The notes beneath the pieces were generated by a model that was not told the DNA's origin, searched no databases, and saw only the letters and a program-made list of their open reading frames with translations. The position numbers and the translations under genes were made by a program. A stretch of 7,018 nt of DNA from Christensenella sp964494645 (GTDB taxonomy: Bacteria > Bacillota > Clostridia > Christensenellales > Christensenellaceae): positions 1-7,018 of the forward strand of contig CAZBSH010000079.1 in the NCBI GenBank assembly GCA_964494645.1, read 5' to 3'. Each line of letters starts with the position of its first letter. Within the stretch, counting starts at the first letter, position 1. Shown piece after piece: positions 1 to 6,230 of the stretch.

Positions 1-1878
1 GATGCGGACAACTATATTCCCGGGCTTACGCGCCTTGCTGCCGGTATGCATCGTTATGGTGCAAAATGCGCGGTACAGTTGCAGCATCCGGGCAGACAAT
101 GCGCGATTCCACGCTATAATACGATGTCAACCAATGACATGGTAATCAAATTGCCATGGTCAGCAGGACATGAGATCGTTTACGAAAACGCGGAGGAAAA
201 GGGAAAACCTGTACGCGCGATGGCGACCGAAGAAGTACTGGAAATGGTAGAAAAATTTTCAGAAGCAGCGTGGCGTGTAAAGCAGGCCGGATTTGACGCA
301 GTAGAGCTGCATGCGGCGCACGGATATCTGATCTCACAATTTATGAGTCCGTTGTTAAATCGCAGAATTGATCGTTTTGGTGGCAGCTTTGAAAATAGGA
401 TGCGATTCCCGTTGGCGATCATTGACCAGATCCATAAAAAATGCGGAAAAGATTTTCCTGTATTGGTGCGCTATTCTGTGGACGAATGGGTACCGGGCGG
501 ACGTGAGCTGGAGGAAAGCCTTTTAGTTGCGAAAACGTTCCAACAGGCAGGCGTTGCGGCTCTTGATTTAAGCCAATGTGTGCAGGAGAGCCCGGGCGCT
601 GGATTTGATCCGATGTATTATCCGGAAGGATGGACGACATATGCATCCGAAGCCATTAAAAAAGTGGTAGATATTCCTGTCATCAATAGCCATTCACTCC
701 GTAACCCGGAATTTTGTGACAGGTTGATCGCAGAAAATAAAACGGATATGGTTGGTTTGTCAAGGCAGATCCTTGCTGATCCGTATTGGGCGGTCAAAGC
801 GTATTATGGAAAAACAAAAGAAATACGTCGTTGTATTTCCTGTCTCACAGGCTGTTGGCAGGAATCCATGATGGCAAAAAAAGAGATCGGCTGCGCAATC
901 AATCCCGCGTGTGGGAATGAAATGTTTGACGATATGCAGGCATCGGAAGCACCGGCGAATATCGCGATTGTCGGCGGAGGTCCCGCAGGTATGGAGGCAG
1001 CGCGTATTGCGACGGTACGTGGGCATAAGGTGACGTTGTTTGAAAAAACCGGCGAATTAGGCGGTGCGATCCTTGGCTGCTGCCTTGTACCCGGTAAAGA
1101 AAAAATGAAATGGTATGCGGACTGGATCCGTAACCAGATCAAGGAGCTTGGCGTCAATGTAAAGCTCAATACACAGCCTGCCCTTGATGAATTAAAAGCG
1201 TATGACATTGTGCTTAACGCGACGGGTGCGTCCTCTTATGTGCCGCAGGTGTTTGGTAAAATGGAAACTGTATTGCGCTTTGAAGATGTGATCGCGTGCC
1301 CGAAGGTGAGCTGTGAGTTTAATCCGGGCAATCGAAAAAATACAAAAACGGGAGAGAAAGTGCTTGTATGGGGTGATCACTATGCGGCGGTGGATACGGC
1401 GGCTTTTTTAGCGTCGATAGGCAAACAGGTTACTGTGGTAACACAAAATAAAGAGTTTGGATCAAGTGTTGAGGTGATTCATATGTACGTGCTGAGAAAG
1501 CGCTTTGCGCAGACGGACGCGGAAGCGCTGGATTCAAGACCTTTCCCATATCCTGTTACTGTAATTGAAAATTCGACTTTGTATGAGATTCGTGACGGGG
1601 AAGTAGTGATCGAGGACAAAGAGTTCGATCGCAAAACGCTTGACATTGATACGGTAGTAAGCTGTCATACCCGTTCGAACACAGAATTTTTTGATGAATT
1701 GAGGAAGGCAGGCGTCAAAGTACTCAATGCGGGTGATGCGATAAAACCACGTAACTTAAATGCTGCCGTAACAGAAGGTGCTGCTTTCGGACTAAATGTC
1801 GACAGCGAGTTAATGATGAACCCAAATCATGCCGTTATGAATCATTTGCCCATTGATGTATTGGGACAATTACGTTAG
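1..1878 (+). CDS. Old yellow enzyme family FMN/4Fe-4S/FAD oxidoreductase (2,4-dienoyl-CoA reductase-like), 5'-partial
   Basis: The reading frame is open from base 1, so the gene starts upstream; the ATG at 46 is internal. By comparison with remembered E. coli FadH, roughly 75 N-terminal residues are missing. Visible residues 1-275 are the FMN TIM barrel: QLQHPGR (26-32), the HAAHGYLISQF stretch near 104-114 with the paired His of the family, RFGGSFENR, and GLSRQ in the FMN-phosphate region. A 4Fe-4S ligand set C-x2-C-x3-C-x12-C follows, with Cys codons at 832, 841, 853 and 892. Next comes an FAD Rossmann motif GGGPAG (about 973-990), a second nucleotide-binding segment, and a C-terminal GDA...AAVTEGAAFG flavin motif. 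Family members reduce activated C=C bonds (enoyl-CoA, steroid or aromatic enones) using NAD(P)H passed through FAD and the iron-sulfur cluster to FMN, and are cytosolic. It is the first visible gene of a four-gene operon of sugar-type enzymes. The second Rossmann motif reads WGDHYAA instead of the usual GxGxxG. The substrate cannot be assigned. Confidence 0.93.
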   Translation, partial: DADNYIPGLTRLAAGMHRYGAKCAVQLQHPGRQCAIPRYNTMSTNDMVIKLPWSAGHEIVYENAEEKGKPVRAMATEEVLEMVEKFSEAAWRVKQAGFDAVELHAAHGYLISQFMSPLLNRRIDRFGGSFENRMRFPLAIIDQIHKKCGKDFPVLVRYSVDEWVPGGRELEESLLVAKTFQQAGVAALDLSQCVQESPGAGFDPMYYPEGWTTYASEAIKKVVDIPVINSHSLRNPEFCDRLIAENKTDMVGLSRQILADPYWAVKAYYGKTKEIRRCISCLTGCWQESMMAKKEIGCAINPACGNEMFDDMQASEAPANIAIVGGGPAGMEAARIATVRGHKVTLFEKTGELGGAILGCCLVPGKEKMKWYADWIRNQIKELGVNVKLNTQPALDELKAYDIVLNATGASSYVPQVFGKMETVLRFEDVIACPKVSCEFNPGNRKNTKTGEKVLVWGDHYAAVDTAAFLASIGKQVTVVTQNKEFGSSVEVIHMYVLRKRFAQTDAEALDSRPFPYPVTVIENSTLYEIRDGEVVIEDKEFDRKTLDIDTVVSCHTRSNTEFFDELRKAGVKVLNAGDAIKPRNLNAAVTEGAAFGLNVDSELMMNPNHAVMNHLPIDVLGQLR

Positions 1879-1881
1879 AGT

Positions 1882-1887
1882 AAAGGG
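1882..1887 (+). promoter_or_regulatory. Ribosome binding site that sets the TIM-barrel gene start
   Basis: AAAGGG ends 7 bases before the ATG at 1895 and lies just after the stop codon of the upstream flavoenzyme. It supports the ATG at 1895 over the in-frame ATG at 1853, which sits inside the upstream gene. Confidence 0.75.
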
Positions 1888-1894
1888 ATTGGCG

Positions 1895-2752
1895 ATGAAG
1901 CAGTTTAAAATTGGAGTTATGCTCGATTCTTTTAAAATCGACATCGACCGGGCGATCGAAGAGGCCGCCCGGCTTGGTGCGCAAGGAGTACAGGCTTATG
2001 CCGTGGACGGGGAGATGAAGCCTTCCAATCTTTCTGCAAACCGAAGAAAAGACATTTTAGATAGGATCGAATCGCATGGAATGGTGGTTGCCGCGATTTG
2101 CGGGGATCTTGGCGGGCATGGATTTACCTATGAAGAAGAAAATCTTTGCAAAATCGAAGAATCTAAGCGTATCATGGAACTTGCCAAGCATTTTCGGTGT
2201 AATGTTGTGACAACACATATTGGCGTCGTTCCAACCGACAATACAAGCAAGCGATATGAGGTGCTTGTAAAAGCATGTCGAGAGCTCGGTGCTTTTGCGC
2301 AAGGCATGGATGCCGCGTTTGCTGTGGAGACGGGACCGGAAACACCGGAAACACTGTATCATTTTTTGCAAGATGTTGGATCGCGCGGTTTTTGTGTAAA
2401 CTATGACCCCGCTAACCTTGTGATGGTGACGGGCAGTGATCCTGTGCAGGGCGTTTATACGCTGCGGGATTACATTGTGCATACACATGCCAAGGACGGG
2501 ATTATGCTCAAGCAATCCGATCCGCAGGTGATCTATGATTTTTTTGCGGAGGGTGGCATTGATGATCTGAACTTAAAAGACTATTTCCTTGAAACACCTC
2601 TTGGAGGGGGAGCGGTTGATTTTGATGCCTATCTGAAAGCGCTTGACGAAATTGGCTATCATGGATTTTTAACGGTAGAGCGTGAAGTAGGGGAAACGCC
2701 GGAGAAAGATCTTGCGCATGCGATATGTTTTCTAAAGGAAAGGCAGGGGTAA
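1895..2752 (+). CDS. Xylose isomerase-like TIM-barrel protein (sugar phosphate isomerase/epimerase family)
   Basis: This 285-residue protein is the length of a single-domain AP endonuclease 2 / xylose-isomerase-like TIM barrel. The first strand is KIGVMLDSF (5-13) and LGAQGVQAY (28-35) marks the second. The expected metal-binding set is visible: E145 in AVETGPE, D171 in NYDPANL, H196/H198 in HTHAKD, and E262 in LTVERE. Members bind Mn, Mg or Zn and act as ketose epimerases, aldose-ketose isomerases, inosose dehydratases (IolE-like) or, in glycoside breakdown clusters, lyases on 3-keto-sugars; this one cannot be placed more closely. The ATG at 1895 was chosen because a ribosome binding site (AAAGGG) lies 7 bases upstream and the protein then begins directly with the first beta strand. 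An in-frame ATG at 1853 would add 14 residues that do not resemble the family and would overlap the upstream gene. It lies 16 bases after the flavoenzyme and 4 bases before the Gfo/Idh/MocA gene, so the three are probably co-translated. Confidence 0.9.
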   Translation: MKQFKIGVMLDSFKIDIDRAIEEAARLGAQGVQAYAVDGEMKPSNLSANRRKDILDRIESHGMVVAAICGDLGGHGFTYEEENLCKIEESKRIMELAKHFRCNVVTTHIGVVPTDNTSKRYEVLVKACRELGAFAQGMDAAFAVETGPETPETLYHFLQDVGSRGFCVNYDPANLVMVTGSDPVQGVYTLRDYIVHTHAKDGIMLKQSDPQVIYDFFAEGGIDDLNLKDYFLETPLGGGAVDFDAYLKALDEIGYHGFLTVEREVGETPEKDLAHAICFLKERQG

Positions 2753-2756
2753 GGAT

Positions 2757-3752
2757 ATGTTTCGTATTGTTGTTGTCGGTACAGGTTTTATTGGGGCATC
2801 TCATATCAAGGCCATTGGAAATATAAAAGACGCAGCGATAGCCGCAATCGTGGAGCAAGACTGCGAGCGCGGGAAAGAGGCGGCGAAGCAAGCGGGATGC
2901 GCATGGTATCCATCCTTTGAAGAAATGGCGGCTTATGAATCACCGGATCTGGCAATCATTGCATTGCCGACTTTTTTACATGAGGAATATGTGATCAAGG
3001 CAGCACAGGAAAAAATCAATGTGTTATGCGAAAAGCCGGTAACCCTCTCGGTTGAATCCTTTGATCGCATGACAAGCGCCTGTCGGCAAAGCGGTGTATC
3101 TTTTATGGTTGCGCAGGTAGTGCGTTGGTGGCCGGAATTTGTAAAAATAAAAAAATTGTTGGATGAAAATAAAGTTGGGAAATTGCGCATGATCTATGAG
3201 GCGCGTTTGGCGCAGCACCCGGGTTGGTCGACATGGCACACAGATCCTAAAAAAAGCGGAGGAGGGTTATTTGACCTCCATATCCATGATATTGATTATC
3301 TTTACAGCCTATTTGGAATGCCGGAGAGTGTATATGCTGTCGGCTGGAAAAGCACCACCGGATGCTGGAATCATGTTGTATCGAACTTCAAATGGAGAAA
3401 TGGGTTAAAAGCCGTATGCGAAGCATCCATGGATATGAAAGGCGGGCATCCGTTTACAATCCAGTTACGTGTTGCAGGGGATAATGGAACGCTTGATTAC
3501 CGTTTTGTAGCGGGAGTTAACATTAAGGACGGGAATCAAACAGCAGATTTGATGTATTTCCCGGACGAGGGGGAAGCGGCCAGGATACCCGTAGAGCAGT
3601 TGGATCCATATGAACAGGAAGTAAGCGCATATATCCAAGCAATCAAGGCGAACCAGGATCCGCCGGTCTTGCCGTGCGAGTCGCGTGACGTATTAAGGAT
3701 CGTTTCGGGAATCAGTCAGTCGCTGGAGATGGAAAAGGTAGTCATATTTTAA
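2757..3752 (+). CDS. Gfo/Idh/MocA family NAD(P)-dependent oxidoreductase
   Basis: The protein has 331 residues, the usual length for the family. An N-terminal Rossmann fold carries VVGTGFIG (6-13, the GxGxxG dinucleotide loop). The family motif CEKP follows at 91-94, with K94 as the expected catalytic lysine. The C-terminal alpha/beta domain starts near 125 and contains GGGLFDLHIHDID (168-180); D173 and H177 match the catalytic Asp and His of inositol dehydrogenase-type members. Members oxidise a sugar, inositol or glycoside hydroxyl (often C2 or C3) to a ketone, or catalyse the reverse reaction, with NAD(P). H175 in place of the common Gly before the catalytic His suggests a subfamily variant. 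The start at 2757 is 4 bases after the TIM-barrel stop codon, with AGGGG 7 bases upstream partly inside the preceding gene, which suggests translational coupling. The adjoining TIM-barrel gene fits a dehydrogenation followed by isomerisation, dehydration or elimination. The substrate is unknown; an inositol or keto-glycoside dehydrogenase is the best guess. Confidence 0.93.
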   Translation: MFRIVVVGTGFIGASHIKAIGNIKDAAIAAIVEQDCERGKEAAKQAGCAWYPSFEEMAAYESPDLAIIALPTFLHEEYVIKAAQEKINVLCEKPVTLSVESFDRMTSACRQSGVSFMVAQVVRWWPEFVKIKKLLDENKVGKLRMIYEARLAQHPGWSTWHTDPKKSGGGLFDLHIHDIDYLYSLFGMPESVYAVGWKSTTGCWNHVVSNFKWRNGLKAVCEASMDMKGGHPFTIQLRVAGDNGTLDYRFVAGVNIKDGNQTADLMYFPDEGEAARIPVEQLDPYEQEVSAYIQAIKANQDPPVLPCESRDVLRIVSGISQSLEMEKVVIF

Positions 3753-3772
3753 TAAAAGAGAAGGCAGATGCG

Positions 3773-4618
3773 ATGAAATTGTTGAATGAGTATGCACAGA
3801 TCATGATTCCTGATGACGAAAGGACAGACAATGCGTTTGAAAGAACGACGATGCTTTGCATCGCCGCGCATCAGGATGATACGGAAATTATGGCATATCA
3901 CGCGATTGGTCAATGTTATGGAAAAAAAGATGAATGGTTTACGAGTGTGATTGTTACGAATGGCGCGGGTTCGCCAAGGGCGGGGGTGTATGCGGGATAT
4001 ACTGACGAACAAATGTGTGAGTTACGTGCAAAAGAACAAAACAACGCGGCGATTGTCGGTGATTATTCCATGCAGATACAGCTTGGCTATACCAGCGCGC
4101 AGGTAAAGGTTGCGGGTCAAAATGATGTCATAAGTAATTTGACTACCATTATTGAAGCGTGCAGACCGCAAATCGTATTGACGCATAATTTAGCGGATAG
4201 GCACGAAACACATGTTTGTACAGCACTGCATACCATAAGCGCGCTCAAGCACGTAAGCGAAGAGGCAAGACCTCAGAAGGTATACGCAATGGAGGTGTGG
4301 CGCGGTCTTGACTGGCTTGATGATGGTGACAAGATGGTGTTTGATACGGCAATGCATCCTAATATTGCAAATGCCGTACTGGGTGTGTTTGATTCCCAGA
4401 TTTGCGGTGGGAAACGTTACGATTTGGCAGCAGCGGGCAGGCGGCGGGCAAATGCGACATTCCTTGCTTCGCATGGCGTTGATAAGGTAGAAGAGGCGGC
4501 GTACGGAATGGATATCACAGCGTTGATGGGTTCTGATGTTGATCCGTGTGAATTCATGGCGCAAAAGCTGGATACCTTCCGAAACGATGTGATTAGTAAG
4601 ATCAAGAATCATTGGTAA
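3773..4618 (+). CDS. PIG-L/LmbE family metal-dependent deacetylase
   Basis: This 281-residue protein belongs to the LmbE-like/PIG-L deacetylase family. The first metal and catalytic motif is AHQDDTE (32-38), a form of AHPDDxE with Gln for Pro. The second is H138-x3-D142-x-H144-x2-H147 (THNLADRHETH), matching the HPxDxHxDH-type zinc and catalytic motif. Relatives (MshB, BshB, PIG-L, chitobiose and lincomycin-pathway enzymes) remove N-acetyl or similar acyl groups from GlcNAc-type sugars or conjugates. No signal peptide is visible, so it is probably cytosolic. The ATG at 3773 is preceded by AGAGAAGG 8 bases upstream; an ATG at 3768 is out of frame. It follows the oxidoreductase by 20 bases and is the last gene of the operon. 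Its presence suggests an N-acylated sugar or glycoside, or a mycothiol/bacillithiol-like conjugate. The latter is less likely because no thiol-synthesis gene is present. No clear terminator follows its stop codon before the tRNA promoter. Confidence 0.9.
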   Translation: MKLLNEYAQIMIPDDERTDNAFERTTMLCIAAHQDDTEIMAYHAIGQCYGKKDEWFTSVIVTNGAGSPRAGVYAGYTDEQMCELRAKEQNNAAIVGDYSMQIQLGYTSAQVKVAGQNDVISNLTTIIEACRPQIVLTHNLADRHETHVCTALHTISALKHVSEEARPQKVYAMEVWRGLDWLDDGDKMVFDTAMHPNIANAVLGVFDSQICGGKRYDLAAAGRRRANATFLASHGVDKVEEAAYGMDITALMGSDVDPCEFMAQKLDTFRNDVISKIKNHW

Positions 4619-4624
4619 AAAGCA

Positions 4625-4653
4625 TTGACGGAATATTGGTTTTCGTTTATAAT
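4625..4653 (+). promoter_or_regulatory. Promoter of tRNA-Trp
   Basis: The -35 box TTGACG (4625-4630) and -10 box TATAAT (4648-4653) are separated by exactly 17 bases. This is close to the sigma-A/sigma-70 consensus and starts 7 bases after the deacetylase stop codon. Transcription would begin near 4660, leaving a short leader before the mature tRNA at 4675. Confidence 0.85.
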
Positions 4654-4674
4654 TTAATACGTTGCTTTTATCAT

Positions 4675-4748
4675 AGGGGTATGATGTAATGGTAACATTA
4701 CGGTCTCCAAAACCGTCCTTGAGGGTTCGAGTCCTTCTACCCCTGCCA
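4675..4748 (+). tRNA. tRNA-Trp (anticodon CCA)
   Basis: The complete cloverleaf folds by eye. The acceptor stem AGGGGTA (4675-4681) pairs with TACCCCT (4738-4744), followed by discriminator G and encoded CCA (4746-4748). The D stem is ATGT/ACAT (4684-4687 with 4695-4698). The anticodon stem ACGGT/ACCGT (4700-4704 with 4712-4716) encloses the loop CTCCAAA with anticodon CCA at 4707-4709. The variable loop has 4 bases, and the T stem GAGGG/CCTTC has loop TTCGAGT. The total is 74 bases with CCA. It reads UGG and is used for tryptophan. It has its own promoter and terminator and so appears monocistronic. Confidence 0.97.
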
Positions 4749-4751
4749 AAG

Positions 4752-4782
4752 AAAATCATCGGCTTATGCTGGTGATTTTTTT
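4752..4782 (+). terminator. Intrinsic terminator after tRNA-Trp
   Basis: A 12-bp stem is formed by AAAATCATCGGC (4752-4763) and GCTGGTGATTTT (4768-4779), with two G-T wobbles and loop TTAT. A run of seven T follows (4776-4782), partly in the stem. It begins 3 bases after the tRNA CCA end and should stop tRNA transcripts, and any read-through from the upstream operon, before proC. Confidence 0.88.
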
Positions 4783-4792
4783 GTATATGCAT

Positions 4793-4798
4793 TATAAT
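4793..4798 (+). promoter_or_regulatory. Possible -10 box for the proC-rnhA operon
   Basis: TATAAT lies 33 bases before the proC GTG, just after the tRNA terminator. The sequence 17 bases upstream (TGGTGA) matches the -35 consensus poorly and overlaps the terminator stem. The site is plausible because proC needs a promoter somewhere after the terminator, but it rests on the -10 box alone. Confidence 0.35.
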
Positions 4799-4830
4799 GA
4801 ATAAGAAATCAAATAAAGGGAGACAGAACA

Positions 4831-5613
4831 GTGGAGCATTTTAAGACGGGATTCATCGGCTGCGGAAATATGGCGACAGCCATTATCAAAGGGATGCAGC
4901 GGGCAGGGGAAACGGATATTTTTGTATATGACAAGGACGAGAACAAAGCAAATGCGGTTGGGCAAGTTACAGTATGCGCAGATATAGATGAGTTAGTCTG
5001 TAAAGCTGATATTATTTTTCTTTGTGTAAAGCCAAATGTGATACCGGACGTGCTAACCGACATAAAAACGCCGGGGAAAGCATTTGTTTCAATTGCTGCG
5101 GGGGTTACGGATCAGAAATTGCGGGCTTGTCTTCGCACAGATGCGCGGATCATGCGTATTATGCCAAATACACCGTTATTAAAAGGGAAGGGTGCGATCT
5201 GTATCCAAACACCCAATGATTTTACGCCTCAGGAAGCGGACTATATCATAGGAATTTTTAGGTCACTCGGGCTTGTAGAGTTTGTAGATGGTTCGTTGAT
5301 GGACAGTGTTACGGGTATTTCAGGGAGCGGACCCGCCTATGTATATATGTTTATTGACGCACTGGCAAAAGCGGGTGTAAAAAACGGGCTAGAGCCGGAC
5401 TTGGCGTTGCGGCTTTCGGTGCAAACGTTTGAAGGCGCTTGCTCGATGATCAGCGAAACAAACGATCCGCCTGAACAATTGATCAAAAACGTATGTTCTC
5501 CGGGTGGGACGACGATTGAGGCAATGAAGGTTTTTGAACAGAACAATACTTATAAAATGATAGAAGACGCCGTAGACGCGTGTGTAAGAAAGTCAAGGGA
5601 GCTGTCAAATTGA
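4831..5613 (+). CDS. proC: Pyrroline-5-carboxylate reductase
   Basis: This 260-residue protein is the standard length for ProC, which reduces 1-pyrroline-5-carboxylate to L-proline with NAD(P)H in the cytosol, the last step of proline synthesis. An N-terminal Rossmann motif GFIGCGNM (7-14) is followed by LCVKP (64-68) and RIMPNTP (109-115). The family signature TGISGSGPAYVY occupies 161-172, and SPGGTT (223-228) lies in the helical dimer domain. The start is GTG at 4831 with AAAGGGAG 8 bases upstream; the product then begins just before the first beta strand, as in the family. Its stop codon overlaps the TTG start of rnhA, so the two genes form an operon. Nothing appears missing or damaged. 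No other proline biosynthesis gene is in view. Confidence 0.97.
   Translation: MEHFKTGFIGCGNMATAIIKGMQRAGETDIFVYDKDENKANAVGQVTVCADIDELVCKADIIFLCVKPNVIPDVLTDIKTPGKAFVSIAAGVTDQKLRACLRTDARIMRIMPNTPLLKGKGAICIQTPNDFTPQEADYIIGIFRSLGLVEFVDGSLMDSVTGISGSGPAYVYMFIDALAKAGVKNGLEPDLALRLSVQTFEGACSMISETNDPPEQLIKNVCSPGGTTIEAMKVFEQNNTYKMIEDAVDACVRKSRELSN
5595..5601 (+). promoter_or_regulatory. Ribosome binding site that sets the rnhA TTG start
   Basis: AAGGGAG lies inside the 3' end of proC and ends 8 bases before TTG 5610-5612, the same spacing as the proC ribosome binding site. It favours the TTG over an in-frame GTG at 5580. Confidence 0.75.
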
Positions 5614-6053
5614 AAGAAGTAATCGTTTATTGTGACGGAGCATGCTCTGGAAATCCGGGTCCGGGCGGTTGGGCATGTGTGCTTGATTATAAAGGCAATA
5701 AAAAAGAATTGTCCGGATTCTTTCCGGATACGACGAATAATCGTATGGAATTGATGGCAGCACTGCAAGGATTGTTGGCGTTAAAAGAAAAATGCAGCGT
5801 CAAAGTGTATACGGACAGCGCATATATCCATAACGCGTTTGACAAAGGCTGGATCATTGCATGGCAAAACAACGGTTGGATCACATCCGCCAAAAAGCCT
5901 GTGGAAAATCAAGATTTGTGGAAACAGCTTGTTAACGCAACAAAAGATCATGTCGTCAAGTGGTATAAGGTCAAAGGACATTCGGATGATGAGATGAATA
6001 ATCTCTGTGATAAGCTGGCGCGGGAACAAATCAAAAAGAACGTCAAATCCTGA
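5610..6053 (+). CDS. rnhA: Ribonuclease HI
   Basis: This 147-residue protein has the full set of RNase HI active-site residues: D9 in YCDGACSGNPGPGG, E47 in NNRMELMAA, D69 in VYTDSAY, H124 in KGHSDDE, and D134 in NLCDKLA. These match Asp10, Glu48, Asp70, His124 and Asp134 of the E. coli enzyme. It cleaves the RNA strand of RNA-DNA hybrids (R-loops, Okazaki primers) with Mg2+. The basic WQNNGWITSAKKPV segment (85-98) corresponds to the substrate-binding handle region. The start is TTG at 5610, which overlaps the proC stop (TGA 5611-5613) and gives the typical beginning MKEVIVYCDG. An upstream in-frame GTG at 5580 would add ten basic residues of proC-overlapping sequence and has a poorer ribosome binding site. 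It is co-transcribed with proC and ends in a terminator that includes its stop codon. Confidence 0.96.
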   Translation: MKEVIVYCDGACSGNPGPGGWACVLDYKGNKKELSGFFPDTTNNRMELMAALQGLLALKEKCSVKVYTDSAYIHNAFDKGWIIAWQNNGWITSAKKPVENQDLWKQLVNATKDHVVKWYKVKGHSDDEMNNLCDKLAREQIKKNVKS

Positions 6054-6072
6054 TATGGATCTGGCGTTTTTT
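6039..6072 (+). terminator. Intrinsic terminator overlapping the rnhA 3' end
   Basis: AACGTCAAATCC (6039-6050) pairs with GGATCTGGCGTT (6057-6068) with one G-T wobble and one A-C mismatch. The loop TGATAT holds the rnhA stop codon. Six T follow (6067-6072), and an A-run just upstream (6033-6037) can extend the pairing. It would end the proC-rnhA transcript. Confidence 0.72.
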
Positions 6073-6123
6073 AATAACGATGATATGGAAAAGAAGATGT
6101 GGCAGTACAAAGGAGCACGATAC

Positions 6124-6157
6124 AACTATTCGCAAAACACAAGTTTTGCGAATAGTT
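6124..6157. repeat. Perfect 15-bp inverted repeat upstream of the recombinase promoter
   Basis: AACTATTCGCAAAAC (6124-6138) and GTTTTGCGAATAGTT (6143-6157) are exact reverse complements separated by ACAA, giving 34 bp in all. No T-run follows on either strand, so it is not a standard intrinsic terminator. It ends 1 base before the -35 box of the recombinase promoter. It could be an operator, a recombinase binding site, or an RNA hairpin; the sequence alone does not decide. Confidence 0.85.
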
Positions 6158-6158
6158 A

Positions 6159-6187
6159 TTGCTATTAAATGCCGTATCTGCTATACT
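6159..6187 (+). promoter_or_regulatory. Promoter of the tyrosine recombinase gene
   Basis: The -35 box TTGCTA (6159-6164) and -10 box TATACT (6182-6187) are 17 bases apart, with an extended -10 TG at 6179-6180. A second -10-like TATAAT overlaps at 6187-6192. Transcription would start near 6194, giving a leader of about 37 bases. The inverted repeat at 6124-6157 abuts its upstream edge. Confidence 0.7.
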
Positions 6188-6230
6188 ATAATATAAATCG
6201 CAGTCTTATGCGGTATGTGCGAGGTTTGTT

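Noticed and set aside
804..1208. 134-codon open frame on the minus strand
   Set aside because: It lies fully opposite the iron-sulfur and FAD region of the flavoenzyme, whose motifs are unambiguous, so it is a coding shadow.
1853..1894. Upstream ATG as start of the TIM-barrel gene
   Set aside because: It overlaps the flavoenzyme gene, lacks a good ribosome binding site, and adds 14 residues before the natural first strand of the barrel.
4619..4674. Terminator for the catabolic operon before the tRNA
   Set aside because: No hairpin with a T-run is visible; the next terminator is the one after the tRNA.
4190..4792. 200-codon open frame on the minus strand
   Set aside because: It lies opposite the deacetylase gene, the tRNA promoter, the tRNA and its terminator, all well supported on the plus strand; the translation is low-quality shadow sequence.
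6109..6115. AAAGGAG, a strong Shine-Dalgarno-like sequence before the inverted repeat
   Set aside because: No start codon follows at a workable spacing, so it is not assigned to a gene.
6124..6157. Inverted repeat as an intrinsic terminator for rnhA or for a minus-strand gene
   Set aside because: No T-run follows on either strand, and rnhA already has a T-tailed hairpin at its end.
6085..6168. Small 27-codon open frame between rnhA and the recombinase gene, and an overlapping 38-codon frame from 6080
   Set aside because: Neither has a ribosome binding site at a usable distance, both run through the inverted repeat, and the translations resemble nothing recognisable.
6199..6212. Short CGCA/TGCG inverted repeat in the recombinase leader
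   Set aside because: Four base pairs with a six-base loop is too short to separate from chance.
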